Shown here: one piece after another, positions 17,688 through 26,646 of the stretch
Position numbering within the stretch: position 1 is the first letter of the stretch
Layout: the number at the start of each line of letters is the position of its first letter
From: JADJNY01 sp046349615
GTDB lineage: Bacteria > Planctomycetota > UBA1135 > GCA-002686595
NCBI GenBank assembly: GCA_046349615.1
Contig: JAXMBZ010000012.1
Span: forward strand, 62,001-126,000
Direction: 5' to 3'
DNA length: 64,000 nucleotides
Program-made: the position numbers and the translations under genes
The notes under the pieces: model-generated
Told to the model about the DNA's origin: nothing
Databases searched by the model: none
Seen by the model: the letters and a program-made list of their open reading frames with translations, nothing else

Positions 17688-19907
17688 TCAGCCGAACCCG
17701 AGCGCCATCCCGCCCTGGTACACGGCGAAGCTCGCGATCCACGCGAGCACCGTCATGTACGTGAACAAGAACAGCGGCCAACGCCAGCTCTTCGTCTCGC
17801 GATAGACCGCGGCGAGCGTGCTCATGCACTGGCACGCGAGCGCGAAGAACACCATCAGCGAGAGCCCGACGAGCGGCGTGTAGACGGGCTTGCCGTCGAG
17901 GCGCGTCTCCTCGCGGATGCGCGCGCGCAACGTCTGCGATTCCTCGTCCGCGTCCTTGCCCGCGCCGTAGACGACGCCGAGCGTCGACACGAACACCTCG
18001 CGCGCCGCGAACGCGCCGACGAGACCGACGCCGATCTTCCAGTCGAAGCCGAGCGGCTCGATCGCGGGCTCGATCGCGTGCCCGAGCCTCCCGCCGAAGC
18101 TCGCGCGCAGTTCCTCGCTCGACTGCTCGGCGTCGAGGTCCGCGAGCTGCTCCGCGCGCGCCGTTTCGTCGGCGACCGTCCGCGCGACCTCCGCGCGCTG
18201 GGCGTCGAAGCGCTCGGCGATCTCGGCGTGCTTCGGGAACGAGAGCAGCGCCCACAGGACGACCGTGCACCCGAGGATCACCGTGCCGGCGCCGACGAGG
18301 AACGACCGGCTCCGCTGCCACATCATCCGCAGCACGCTCGGCCAGTGCGGCATGCGATACGGCGGGAGCTCTTGGATCAGCGGCACGCTCGGCGCCTTGA
18401 AAAGCGTGCGCGACAACACCGCCGCGGCGCCGAGCGCCATCAGCGTGCTGAAGAGGTACATCGCGACCATGAGGAGCCCCTGCGCCGGCAGGAACCCCCA
18501 CACCGTCGCCGGAGGGAACAGCGCCGCGATCACGAGGCCGTACACCGGCAAGCGCGCGGAGCAGCTCATCAGCGGGATCACCATCATCGTGAGCACACGA
18601 TCGCGCTGACGCTCCATCGTGCGCGTCGCGAGGATCGCGGGCACCGCGCACGCGTAGCCCGACAGCATCGGCACGAACGCGCGGCCGTGCAGCCCGAGCG
18701 CGCGCATCAATCGGTCCATCAGGCACGCGAGGCGCGCCATGTAGCCCGAGTCCTCCATGACCCCGATGAAGAGGAACAGGAGCAGGATCTGCGGCAGGAA
18801 CACGAGCACCGAGCCGACGCCCGCGATGAGCGCGTGCTCGACGAAGTCCTGCACGAGGCCCGCCGGGAGCACGCTCGCCGTCCAGCTCCCGAGGCTCGCG
18901 AACGCGCGCTCGATGAACTGGATCATCGGGTCGGCCCAACTGAAGAGCGACTGGAACACGATCCCCATCAGCAGGAGGAAGATCGGGAACCCGGTCCACG
19001 GATTGAGGAGCACGCCGTCGATGCGCTCGGAGAAGGAGCGCGGCGTGGGTCGTTCGCGCACGATGCGCGCGATGCGCGCGTCGATCCAGCCGTAGCGACC
19101 GGCGATGACCTCGGCGTCGATCTGTCGACCCTTCATCGCGGCCGCGGCGCGGCGCTCGAGCACGACGGTCCGCAGCTCGGCGGGCACGTCGCCGAGCTCG
19201 TCGTTCTCGTCGAGCGAGAGCAGAGCCCACAGCGCGAGCGCCGAAGCGCGCGCGGCGTTGGAACCCGATCCAAGCCAGCTCGCGGGCAGCGCGCTCTCGA
19301 CCGCGCGGACGTCGTCCTGCAGCGCGCCCGCGGGCGGAACCCAACGCGCGCCGGGCCGGCCGAGCTCCGGGCGAGCAAGGACGTCCTCGATCGCGGCGCG
19401 CAGCGCGTGGAATTCGCCGTCGCGCAGCGCGGAGACGCGCACGACGGGCACGCCGAGCTCGGCGCGCAGGAGCTCGACGTCGATCGCGAGCCCGCGCTTC
19501 TCGAGCAGGTCGCACATGTTGAGCGCGACGACGACGGGGAGCCCGAGCTCGAGCACCTGCAGCACGAGGTACAGGTTCCGCGCGAGCTGCGTCGCGTCCG
19601 CGACGAGCACGACGACGTCGGGCTTCTCGTGCGGCGGGATGCCGGCGACCGCTTGGATCGCGATCTCCTCCTCGCGGCTGCGCGCGGAGAGCGAGTACGC
19701 GCCGGGGATGTCGAAGAGCTCGACCTCGCGCGCGCCGAGCACGAGCCGCCCGCTGTGCTTCTCGACGGTGATGCCGGGGTAGTTGCCGACCTTGAGGTTC
19801 GCGCCGGTGAGCCGGTTGAAGAGCGTCGTCTTCCCCGTGTTCGGGTTGCCCGCGATCGCGACGAGCGGGAGCGCGCGCTTCGTGCTCGGCGTCGTGGTGG
19901 AACTCAT
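17688..19907 (-). CDS. feoB: Ferrous iron transport protein B
   Basis: Fe(II) importer of the inner membrane, 739 residues. The N-terminal G domain has G1 GNPNTGKTTLFNRLTG, a G2/G3 region with VEKHSG and DIPGAYSL, and G4 NMCD. A helical FeoB-associated domain follows, then about eight membrane segments with the paired gate motifs (PIFLLLMG, SGYACAVPAILATRTM) typical of FeoB. The length is normal and no frame break is seen. It is encoded 62 bp downstream of feoA on the same strand and is probably co-transcribed from the Fur-like site at 20208-20222. Confidence 0.95.
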   Translation of the reverse strand: MSSTTTPSTKRALPLVAIAGNPNTGKTTLFNRLTGANLKVGNYPGITVEKHSGRLVLGAREVELFDIPGAYSLSARSREEEIAIQAVAGIPPHEKPDVVVLVADATQLARNLYLVLQVLELGLPVVVALNMCDLLEKRGLAIDVELLRAELGVPVVRVSALRDGEFHALRAAIEDVLARPELGRPGARWVPPAGALQDDVRAVESALPASWLGSGSNAARASALALWALLSLDENDELGDVPAELRTVVLERRAAAAMKGRQIDAEVIAGRYGWIDARIARIVRERPTPRSFSERIDGVLLNPWTGFPIFLLLMGIVFQSLFSWADPMIQFIERAFASLGSWTASVLPAGLVQDFVEHALIAGVGSVLVFLPQILLLFLFIGVMEDSGYMARLACLMDRLMRALGLHGRAFVPMLSGYACAVPAILATRTMERQRDRVLTMMVIPLMSCSARLPVYGLVIAALFPPATVWGFLPAQGLLMVAMYLFSTLMALGAAAVLSRTLFKAPSVPLIQELPPYRMPHWPSVLRMMWQRSRSFLVGAGTVILGCTVVLWALLSFPKHAEIAERFDAQRAEVARTVADETARAEQLADLDAEQSSEELRASFGGRLGHAIEPAIEPLGFDWKIGVGLVGAFAAREVFVSTLGVVYGAGKDADEESQTLRARIREETRLDGKPVYTPLVGLSLMVFFALACQCMSTLAAVYRETKSWRWPLFLFTYMTVLAWIASFAVYQGGMALGFG

Positions 19908-19969
19908 CGGTGGTGGAGGAATGCGGGGCCGCGACAGGAGGCCGCGCTCGCACCCTTCGCCGGCGCCCG

Positions 19970-20200
19970 TCAGGTCGCGCGGAACGAGAGCTCGCCCGCC
20001 TCCGACCCGCGCAGGCTGATGTGCGCGCCGCGGATCTCGAACTCGACGAGGTCGCCGATGTCGATGCGGCGGACGAGGCGGATCGGTGTGCCGGGCAGGA
20101 AACCGAGTTCCATGAGCCGGCGACGGAACGAGCGTTCCCCGCCGATTTCGGCCAGGGTGGCGCGTTCGCCGGGGCGCAGGTGGTGGAGGGCGCGGGTCAT
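19970..20200 (-). CDS. feoA: FeoA family protein
   Basis: A 76-residue SH3-like protein, the usual cytosolic partner of FeoB. The order LRPGERATLAEI, RRLMELGFLPGTPIRLVRR, DLVEFEIRGAHISLRGSEA fits FeoA throughout. The long open frame upstream is antisense to rpiA and is not part of the gene. I chose the ATG at 20200 because the domain starts immediately after it and the Fur-like palindrome lies 8 bp upstream. It heads a two-gene feoAB operon. Confidence 0.92.
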   Translation of the reverse strand: MTRALHHLRPGERATLAEIGGERSFRRRLMELGFLPGTPIRLVRRIDIGDLVEFEIRGAHISLRGSEAGELSFRAT

Positions 20201-20207
20201 CGGGTGC

Positions 20208-20222
20208 TGAGATTGAATCTCA
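20208..20222. promoter_or_regulatory. Fur-box-like operator of feoAB
   Basis: TGAGATTGAATCTCA is a perfect 7-1-7 palindrome placed 8 bp before the feoA start in an otherwise GC-rich stretch. The same 7-1-7 layout (TGAnAATnATTnTCA type) is known for Fur family sites. I infer iron-responsive repression. A Mn- or Zn-type Fur homologue cannot be excluded. Confidence 0.7.
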
Positions 20223-20503
20223 ATACAGGATATCGGCCGACCGGGGCTCCGACCATGGGGCTCTTGTTCGTACCGTCGGGCCGGAGGGGGCGGATGCGAG
20301 GGCAGACCCCAGGGGCCGGGGGTGTGCTCGACCGGTCCAAGCCCCGACGGTTGGCCGGGAGGGGCGGCCGGGCCCCTCTCGACGTCGCCGGACCTCGGGA
20401 CGCGGGCTCCGCCGCCCGCCGCCACGTCCCGAGGCTCGAGCGCGTGCTCCCTCGGGCCCGCGCCGGTAGGGTGTCCCGCCCTCGATCCGAGAGAACCCGT
20501 CGC

Positions 20504-21187
20504 ATGCAGAACCCGAAGGAGATCGCCGGCCGCCGCGCGGCCGAGTTCGTGGAGTCCGGGATGACCGTCGGCCTGGGCACGGGCTCGACGGTCCACTTCA
20601 CGCTCGTGCGCCTCGCCGAGCGCGTGAAGGAAGGACTCACGGTTCGCGGCGTGCCGACCTCGCTCGATACGGAGCGCAAGGCGCGAGAGTGGGGGATCCC
20701 GCTCGCGACGCTCGACGAGGTCGAGGCGATCGACCTCACGATCGACGGCGCGGACGAGATCGACGCGCAGTTCCAGATGGTCAAGGGCGGCGGCGGCGCG
20801 CTCCTGCGCGAGAAGGTGGTCGCGGCGCTCAGTCGACGCGAGGTGATCGTCGTCGGCGAGGACAAGCTCGTGACGAGGCTCGGGAGCTCGTTCCCGCTCC
20901 CGATCGAGGTCGTGCCGTTCGCGCGCGGCCCGGTCGAGCGGAGGCTGCGCGCGCTCGGCGCGGAGGTCGTGCTCCGCGTGCGCGATGGACGGGCCTACTC
21001 GACGGACAACGGCAACTGGATCCTCGACTGTCGCTTCGCGAGCGGGATCTCGGACCCGCGGGCGCTCGAGGGCGAGCTCGCGCGCGTTCCGGGCCTCGTC
21101 GAGAGCGGCCTCTTCATCGACCTCGCGCACGTGCTCGTCGTCGGCAAGGCCGACGGCACGTGCGACGTGCGTCACAAGGCGAGCTGA
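20504..21187 (+). CDS. rpiA: Ribose-5-phosphate isomerase A
   Basis: Converts ribose 5-phosphate and ribulose 5-phosphate in the non-oxidative pentose phosphate pathway. The 227-residue protein has all the RpiA hallmarks: GLGTGSTVHF near residue 25 for the phosphate, TIDGADEID for the catalytic Asp region, KGGGGALLREK with the substrate-binding Lys, and STDNGNWILDC. I chose the ATG at 20504 because it gives the normal RpiA N-terminus (NPKEIAGRRAAEFV); the open frame before it is intergenic. It is divergent from feoA. The 280-bp spacer shows only the Fur-like site. Confidence 0.95.
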   Translation: MQNPKEIAGRRAAEFVESGMTVGLGTGSTVHFTLVRLAERVKEGLTVRGVPTSLDTERKAREWGIPLATLDEVEAIDLTIDGADEIDAQFQMVKGGGGALLREKVVAALSRREVIVVGEDKLVTRLGSSFPLPIEVVPFARGPVERRLRALGAEVVLRVRDGRAYSTDNGNWILDCRFASGISDPRALEGELARVPGLVESGLFIDLAHVLVVGKADGTCDVRHKAS

Positions 21188-21239
21188 GCCCAACGAGCGC
21201 TCTCACGACGAGTGTCGTGCGCGCGTTCGGTGAGTCGCT

Positions 21240-21259
21240 CACGCGGCCGCGGCCGCGTG
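21240..21259. terminator. Perfect palindrome after rpiA
   Basis: CACGCGGCCGCGGCCGCGTG is fully self-complementary and lies about 50 bp after the rpiA stop, between two convergent genes. It is probably a 3-prime hairpin or terminator for rpiA, although no T run follows. Confidence 0.45.
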
Positions 21260-21301
21260 AACGTCGCGCGGGGTCACCGCGGCGAACACCGTGAAAACGA
21301 G

Positions 21302-21330
21302 CGCGCCGCGAGCTCGTCGCTCGCGGCGCG
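21302..21330. terminator. Terminator of the beta-propeller cytochrome gene
   Basis: A perfect 12-bp stem (CGCGCCGCGAGC paired with GCTCGCGGCGCG) around TCGTC. On the minus strand it is followed by CTCGTTTTC, giving a classical intrinsic terminator 24 bp after the stop of the minus-strand gene. Confidence 0.75.
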
Positions 21331-21353
21331 TTCTCTTCGAGGAAACCCTCGAC

Positions 21354-24272
21354 TCAGAGCGACTGGATGTAGGCGAGCAGCGCTTCGATGTCCGCGTTCT
21401 TCTGCGCGATCGATCCGCTCTGCAGCGTCGTCTGGACCTTCGAAGCACCCGGCACGAACTGCTCGTGACCGCGGAGGTCGTGGACCTCGTTGAAGTTCTT
21501 CAGCAGACCGGGGTACGCCGGGCCGAGCGGGAACGCGGGGCTGCCGTACACCGGGCTGATCGCTTGCGACTCGGGGTCGAGGAGCGAGCGCAGCGAGTAG
21601 GGCGCGTGGTCGTGGAAGTACGGACCGCTCGCGAACACGCCGAGCTTCGTGGGGATGGAGAAGGAAACCTGCGTGCGGGTGAACATCCGATAGGGGTTGT
21701 TCACGTCGCAGTTCGGGTCGATCTGCGGATCGCACGGGCAGAGCCAGCTGTTGTGGTCGTCGCGCAGGAACGGGTCGTCCTTGTCGCGGTTCATGACCGC
21801 GTACGTCTCGCGGTCGTCGAAACCGTCGAAGTTGCGATCCGTGTCCGGGATCGAGTCGCCGTCCACGTCGACGTTCGCGCCCGAGTTGACGTTGCGCATG
21901 TTGATCGTGACGAAGTTCTCGCGCAGCGTGACGCAGTCGGGATCCAGCGACGCGAGCATCTCACCGTGCGTGAGCGTCGGGTCGATGAAGTCCGCCGTGT
22001 AGAAGCGCGGACCCGGATTCGCGAACGGGTTCGTTTCCGCGTCCGGGTGGCACGCGACGCAGCCCGCGTTACGTCCCGTCGGGTTCAGGCCCGTCGTGTT
22101 CGTCCCGAAGTAGAGGTCCTTGCCGAGCGCGGCCTGCGCGCTGTACTGCCCGGTCACCGGATCGAGGTTCGGGTTCAGCGGGAACGGGAGGATCTCGTGG
22201 TAGTCGACGAGGCCCTGCTGCTCGGCGTTCGTGAGCACGCCGGTGCCGCCGTTTTCGCCCCCGAACATCGGGCCCGTCTCGCCGTTGTTGAGGCGGACGC
22301 CCTTCCAGAGGATGAGGCCGGTGCCCAGCGTGCCGCCGTACATCGGCATCGTGCTGCGCGGACCCGCGGGACGTTGCCAGACGTTGCCGTCTTCACCCCC
22401 CTCGAAGTGGCAGGAGCCGCACGAGTTGTTGAAGTTGCCGGTCGTCTGCGGGCGCGAGGCGTCTTCGAAGAGCTCCTCGCCGATGCGCTGCGACAGCGTG
22501 AGCGCATCCGGGCCCTGGTGCGTCGGGATCTGCTCCTTCGCCTTGTGGATCGTGCCCGTGGTGAAGTCGACGCGCAGCACGGACAGCGTGCGCGTGACTT
22601 CGTTCACGATGTAGAGGTTCGCGTCGTCGTTCGCCGTCGTCGTGTCGGGCTGGAGCGCCCAACCGAGCGGCAGGTCGCCGGTCGCCGTGGTCGTGTCGAG
22701 CGCGGCGCGCGGCACGAAGCCCAATCGCGGCGGGAAGACGTTCTGCAACTCGTAGTTGTTGCCCGTGACCTTGTAGAGGAACACGTCTTCGGAGCCGCGG
22801 TTCAGGAGGAGCACGTGGTCGCCGGCCGCGTTGAAGAGCGCGCGCTCGGGTTGACCCGCGCGGTAGCCGAGCTTGTTCGCGCCGAAGCCGACGCTGGCGA
22901 CGTGAACGCGCAGCGCGTTCGAGAGCCCGCGCTCTCCGCTCGGCGTCTGCAGCAGCACCTGCGCGTAGACGTCGGAGTTCAGGAGCTGCGGATTGAGCGA
23001 CACCGAGGCGCGGCCGTTCACCATCGGGATGCCGATGCGCGCGACGACCAGGCTGACGCCCGAGTTCAGCACCGGCAGGTTCTGCAGCGTGCGGCCGAGG
23101 AGCAGCGTCGCCGAGTCACCCGGCGCGATCCCATCGACCACGAACGTCGCGGTGCCGCCGGCGAGCGGAGTTCCTTCGCCGCCGAGGGTGACGAGGTCGC
23201 CGCGCGACAGCCGGCGTGAACGACCGAAGGGCACGTACTGAGCGGGCGACGCGGGATCGGCGAGCTCGTGCTGGAGCCGCTTCGAGGCATCGCCCGGGGC
23301 GCCGTAGCTGTTCTGCACGGCGTCGACGACGGTCAGGGCCGGATAGACGCGGTTCGCGAAGGCGCCGGGGAATCCAGGCCCGAAGTTGTGATTCACGTCG
23401 TGGTTGACGTTGTGCAGGAGGTGCGGAACGAGCGCCTTCGTGCCGTCCGGCGAGAGCGCGACGTCCTCGGCGAAGCGCGGCTTGCCCTGGCTCTTCACGA
23501 TCTGCACCGGCGTCGGGTTGTAGAACGTGTCGAACGGGTAGTCGTCCAGGTTGATCTTGCTCTGGATCGCGGCCGCCGTGGGGATTCCCGTGCCGTTCAG
23601 CGTGACGTCGATCACGGAGACGTACGGCGAGCGCGTGTGCGTGACGTAGAGGCGCGAGCTGTCCGCGCGGATCGCGAAACCGCGCGGCGTGTCGAGGTCC
23701 GCGATGCCGTCGCGGTTCGCGTCGACGTCCGCGATCGTCAGCGGCGCGGGGATGTCGTTCAGGTTGCGCTGGAACTGGAGCGACGCGACCTGCGAGAGCG
23801 TCTGGACGTCGTAGAACTTCAGCGTCGCCGAGCGGAAGCCGCTGACGACGAAGTACTTCCCGTTCGGCGCCACGGCGACGCCGTAGGGTTCGGTGCCGAC
23901 GTTCGAGAGCGTCGTCTGCACGGCGAGGCCGGCGACGTCGATCACGCTCACGGTGCCGCGCATCTCCGTGCCGTTGAACGGGGTCACGAAGTTGCGGTCG
24001 ATCGGCACGTTGCCGCGCTGGTTCGCGACGAAGAGGCGCGAACCGTCCTGGGAGAACGCGAGAGAGCGCGGGTGGACGCCGACCGGGATCTCGGCGACGA
24101 GACCTGGGGCGTTGACGTCGATGCACGCGACGGTGCCGTTGTCCTTGTTGCAGACCCACACGCGGTTCGGCGCGTTGGGCTGCACGGCGACGGCGGAGAC
24201 CTGCACGTTCTGCGCGAGGGCGGGAGCGACGAGCGCCGCGAGCATGCCCGCGGCGGGGAGGTTGAATTTCAT
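21354..24272 (-). CDS. Secreted YVTN-type beta-propeller protein with two c-type heme sites
   Basis: A 972-residue exported protein. A signal peptide (MKFNLPAAGMLAALVAPALAQ) is followed by a repeat region of about 330 residues with the PNRVWVCNKDNGTVACID / GVHPRSLAFSQDGSRLFVAN pattern of YVTN beta-propellers. A middle beta-rich segment comes next. The C-terminal part resembles di-heme cytochrome c peroxidase/MauG-type modules, with CGSCH (C618-C621-H622) and CVACH (C738-C741-H742). Asp-rich EF-hand-like stretches lie near the end (DVDGDSIPDTDRNFDG). Heme attachment would occur in the periplasm. The substrate is unknown; an electron-transfer or oxidase role is inferred. The start is the ATG that gives the signal peptide. 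Confidence 0.82.
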   Translation of the reverse strand: MKFNLPAAGMLAALVAPALAQNVQVSAVAVQPNAPNRVWVCNKDNGTVACIDVNAPGLVAEIPVGVHPRSLAFSQDGSRLFVANQRGNVPIDRNFVTPFNGTEMRGTVSVIDVAGLAVQTTLSNVGTEPYGVAVAPNGKYFVVSGFRSATLKFYDVQTLSQVASLQFQRNLNDIPAPLTIADVDANRDGIADLDTPRGFAIRADSSRLYVTHTRSPYVSVIDVTLNGTGIPTAAAIQSKINLDDYPFDTFYNPTPVQIVKSQGKPRFAEDVALSPDGTKALVPHLLHNVNHDVNHNFGPGFPGAFANRVYPALTVVDAVQNSYGAPGDASKRLQHELADPASPAQYVPFGRSRRLSRGDLVTLGGEGTPLAGGTATFVVDGIAPGDSATLLLGRTLQNLPVLNSGVSLVVARIGIPMVNGRASVSLNPQLLNSDVYAQVLLQTPSGERGLSNALRVHVASVGFGANKLGYRAGQPERALFNAAGDHVLLLNRGSEDVFLYKVTGNNYELQNVFPPRLGFVPRAALDTTTATGDLPLGWALQPDTTTANDDANLYIVNEVTRTLSVLRVDFTTGTIHKAKEQIPTHQGPDALTLSQRIGEELFEDASRPQTTGNFNNSCGSCHFEGGEDGNVWQRPAGPRSTMPMYGGTLGTGLILWKGVRLNNGETGPMFGGENGGTGVLTNAEQQGLVDYHEILPFPLNPNLDPVTGQYSAQAALGKDLYFGTNTTGLNPTGRNAGCVACHPDAETNPFANPGPRFYTADFIDPTLTHGEMLASLDPDCVTLRENFVTINMRNVNSGANVDVDGDSIPDTDRNFDGFDDRETYAVMNRDKDDPFLRDDHNSWLCPCDPQIDPNCDVNNPYRMFTRTQVSFSIPTKLGVFASGPYFHDHAPYSLRSLLDPESQAISPVYGSPAFPLGPAYPGLLKNFNEVHDLRGHEQFVPGASKVQTTLQSGSIAQKNADIEALLAYIQSL

Positions 24273-24678
24273 GGGCGGTGGCTGGGACGTCCGTGCAGCG
24301 AGAGACGACGGACGACCGCCTCCGCGGGATGGCGCGGACGCGATCGGCCGGCCGCGGGCGCGAACATCGCGCACCGAGGGAAGCAGGCAGACTCCCGGAG
24401 AGGATACCCGGCTCCGCACGGCCCTGCTGGGCGCATTGAGGCGTAGGAGCGAGGCGTTCTCACCGAGAACGGACGCGAGGACGGAGCGCGCGCTCGCCGT
24501 GTTCCGCGCGCTCCGCGTCATTCCTTCTCGATGTGGAAGTCCTTGCCGGGCGAGATCGGAAAACGCAGCGCGGTGGTGCGTTCGACGTCCGCGGGCGCCC
24601 CGCACGACAAGGCGTTGAAGACGCGGCACTTGTGCTCACCGAGCGCACCTGGGCATTCGCCTTGCCAAAGGGGCGGCC

Positions 24679-25962
24679 ATGGAGCTGAACCTCAGTCTCC
24701 GATCCTTGGAAGCAGCAGGACGGCCGTCCGGCACGGGACGGCCGTCCCTTCCCTCCACCTCGCGTGACGAGCACGGCGTTCGATCCGACCGAGCCGACGA
24801 GAACGACTCTCGGGCTCGTGCGGAGGCCGGCGAGCGCGAGGACGTGCGAGCACGCGAACGCCGAACGAGCGACGAAGCCGACGGCTCGCGTCGCCGTGCT
24901 CACGAGGCCGGTGAGGAGCGCAAGTCCGGCGTCCGCGCTCGCCGAAGCGACGGCGCGCGTCGCACCCGCGATGCGGGCGAAGACGAACGGGGCGCCGAGC
25001 CCGCGAACGCGGACGAAGGGCGCGCCGACTTCGAGACCGTGCTCCGCTCGTCGCCTCGGGCGACGAAGGCCGGCGTGAAGCCGGGCGTCGACTCCACCGA
25101 CTCCGCGCGCTCCGAGGCCGAGCCCACGGCCTCGCCGACGAACGCCGACGGCGCAGCCCAGACCCGCGAGGGCGAGGCGTCGCAGGCGGCCACGAAGGCG
25201 AAGCGCGATCCGTTCAGCGCGCTGCTCGCGAACGACGCGCTCGCAGCCGCCCTCGTCGCGGAGCCCGAGTCCGTCGTCGACCTCGACACCGAGTTGGTGC
25301 TCGAGAGCGACGCGTCGGCCCCGCTCGAACTCGTCGAAGGGGAAACGGAACCCGCCGGCGGCGATACGTCCCCGGCGGAGCTCGCGCTCGCGCCGAACGA
25401 CGCGCCGCTCGACGCCGCGAAGGGCGCGACCACGCTCCCGAGCGAGGCCGAGGTCGCACGCGCTCACACCACGCCTTCGAACACGCCGACCGCGGAGAGC
25501 GCGAGTTCCGCCGCGACGAAGCCGCCGCCCGCGCCGCGCGGAGCCCGCGAAGACGCGCGCGCGGCCGACGTCCTGCGCCAGGTGCGGGTGCACCTCACGC
25601 CGAAGCTCGACGAGGCCGTGATCCAGCTCCATCCCGCGGAGCTCGGCCGCATCTCGATCCGCCTGAACGTCGAGGACGACGGCCTGGTCGCGCGCGTTCG
25701 CGCCGAGAAGCGTGAGGCGTTGGACGCGCTGGAGCGCCACCTGCCGGAGCTCCGCGCCGCGCTCGCGCGCCAGGGCATCGAAGCGCAGCACTTCGACCTC
25801 GCCCTCGGCTTCCGCGACGAACGTCCTGCGAGCGACGGACGCACACCGCGCGCCGCGCGCGGTCGCGGCACGACGAGCGACGAGCCCGCGAGCACGTCCG
25901 TGGAGCTCGGCCCTCGCCTGCGCGGGCTCGCCGCGAGCGGCGGCATCGACACGTACGCCTGA
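24679..25962 (+). CDS. fliK: Flagellar hook-length control protein FliK-like
   Basis: First gene of a hook cluster (fliK-flgD-flgE). The N-terminal 290 residues are low-complexity, rich in Ala, Glu, Arg and Ser, as is normal for the ruler part of FliK. The C-terminal Flg_hook domain is clear at about 295-380: VRVHLTPKLDEAVIQLHPAELG, then ISIRLNVEDDGLVARVRAEK and REALDALERHLPELRAAL. That domain switches the export gate from hook to filament substrates. The start is uncertain. A 12-bp perfect hairpin (24718-24747) lies inside the first 25 codons, so translation might begin further downstream, for example at the GTG near 24842. The 24273-24678 gap upstream is discussed in the findings. Confidence 0.82.
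   Translation: MELNLSLRSLEAAGRPSGTGRPSLPSTSRDEHGVRSDRADENDSRARAEAGEREDVRARERRTSDEADGSRRRAHEAGEERKSGVRARRSDGARRTRDAGEDERGAEPANADEGRADFETVLRSSPRATKAGVKPGVDSTDSARSEAEPTASPTNADGAAQTREGEASQAATKAKRDPFSALLANDALAAALVAEPESVVDLDTELVLESDASAPLELVEGETEPAGGDTSPAELALAPNDAPLDAAKGATTLPSEAEVARAHTTPSNTPTAESASSAATKPPPAPRGAREDARAADVLRQVRVHLTPKLDEAVIQLHPAELGRISIRLNVEDDGLVARVRAEKREALDALERHLPELRAALARQGIEAQHFDLALGFRDERPASDGRTPRAARGRGTTSDEPASTSVELGPRLRGLAASGGIDTYA
24718..24747. terminator. Strong hairpin at the fliK 5-prime end
   Basis: GGACGGCCGTCC at 24718-24729 and the same palindrome at 24736-24747 can pair with each other around GGCACG, giving a 12-bp perfect stem. A pyrimidine tract (TTCCCTCC) follows on the plus strand. 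It may be an upstream terminator or attenuator placed before the true fliK start. Confidence 0.45.
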
Positions 25963-25994
25963 TCACGAAGCACGAACGAGCGAAAGGACCCCAC

Positions 25995-26480
25995 ATGGCC
26001 ATCGACGGAATCAACTCGAACGACCCCATCTCCTCTCTCGGCGGCGGCACCGGCACGGGCGCGACGGGCGACGCGAGTTCGCTCGGCAAGGACGCGTTCC
26101 TCCAACTGCTCGTGTCGCAGATGAAGAACCAAGACCCGATGGCGCCGACCGACAACCAGGCGTTCATCGCGCAGCTCGCGCAGTTCAGCTCGCTCGAGCA
26201 GATGCAGAAGGTCAACGACAACCTGCTCGGCCTCGCCGTGCTCCAGCAGTCGAACGCGCTGATGTCGCAGCTCACGCAGTCGAGCGGGCTGATCGGCAAG
26301 GACGTGCGCTACGTCGACCCGAGCACGAACGAAGAGGCCGTCGGCACCGTCAGCACCGTGAAGATCCAGGACGGCCTCGCCGTGCTGAACATCGACGGGA
26401 ACGACGTGCCGCTCGGCAACGTGACCGAGGTGCTCGGCGCGCCGGTCACGACCGACACGAACACGAACGGCGGCGGTTGA
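25995..26480 (+). CDS. flgD: Flagellar hook assembly protein FlgD (short form)
   Basis: Hook-cap scaffold that promotes FlgE polymerisation outside the cell. The diagnostic N-terminal block is intact: LGKDAFLQLLVSQMKNQDPM followed by DNQAFIAQLAQFSSLEQMQKVN. The protein is only 161 residues, against about 220-240 for the usual FlgD. It keeps the small C-terminal SH3/Tudor-like strand region (IGKDVRYVDPSTNEEAVGTVSTV) but lacks most of the FnIII/Ig-like insert. It begins 32 bp after fliK, with an AAAGGA ribosome site before the ATG. Confidence 0.92.
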   Translation: MAIDGINSNDPISSLGGGTGTGATGDASSLGKDAFLQLLVSQMKNQDPMAPTDNQAFIAQLAQFSSLEQMQKVNDNLLGLAVLQQSNALMSQLTQSSGLIGKDVRYVDPSTNEEAVGTVSTVKIQDGLAVLNIDGNDVPLGNVTEVLGAPVTTDTNTNGGG

Positions 26481-26646
26481 TCCATCGCGCCACGGACGAA
26501 CCGCGCCGGCACGCGCCGCCGCGGTCGATCCCTCGCGAAGAACCCGAACACGACGAACGGCGTGCCGCCCGGGGCGCGCCGTCACTGCGCCGAGCGATCA
26601 CGAATTCAGACCCCAGTCCCGAACGAACCACCCACGACCAGACGCC

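Noticed and set aside
14467..19953. An 1828-codon minus-strand open frame running from feoB through dsbD to the small secreted protein
   Set aside because: Only the last 191 codons (from 15042) look like a real protein. The rest is antisense to dsbD or out of frame with feoB.
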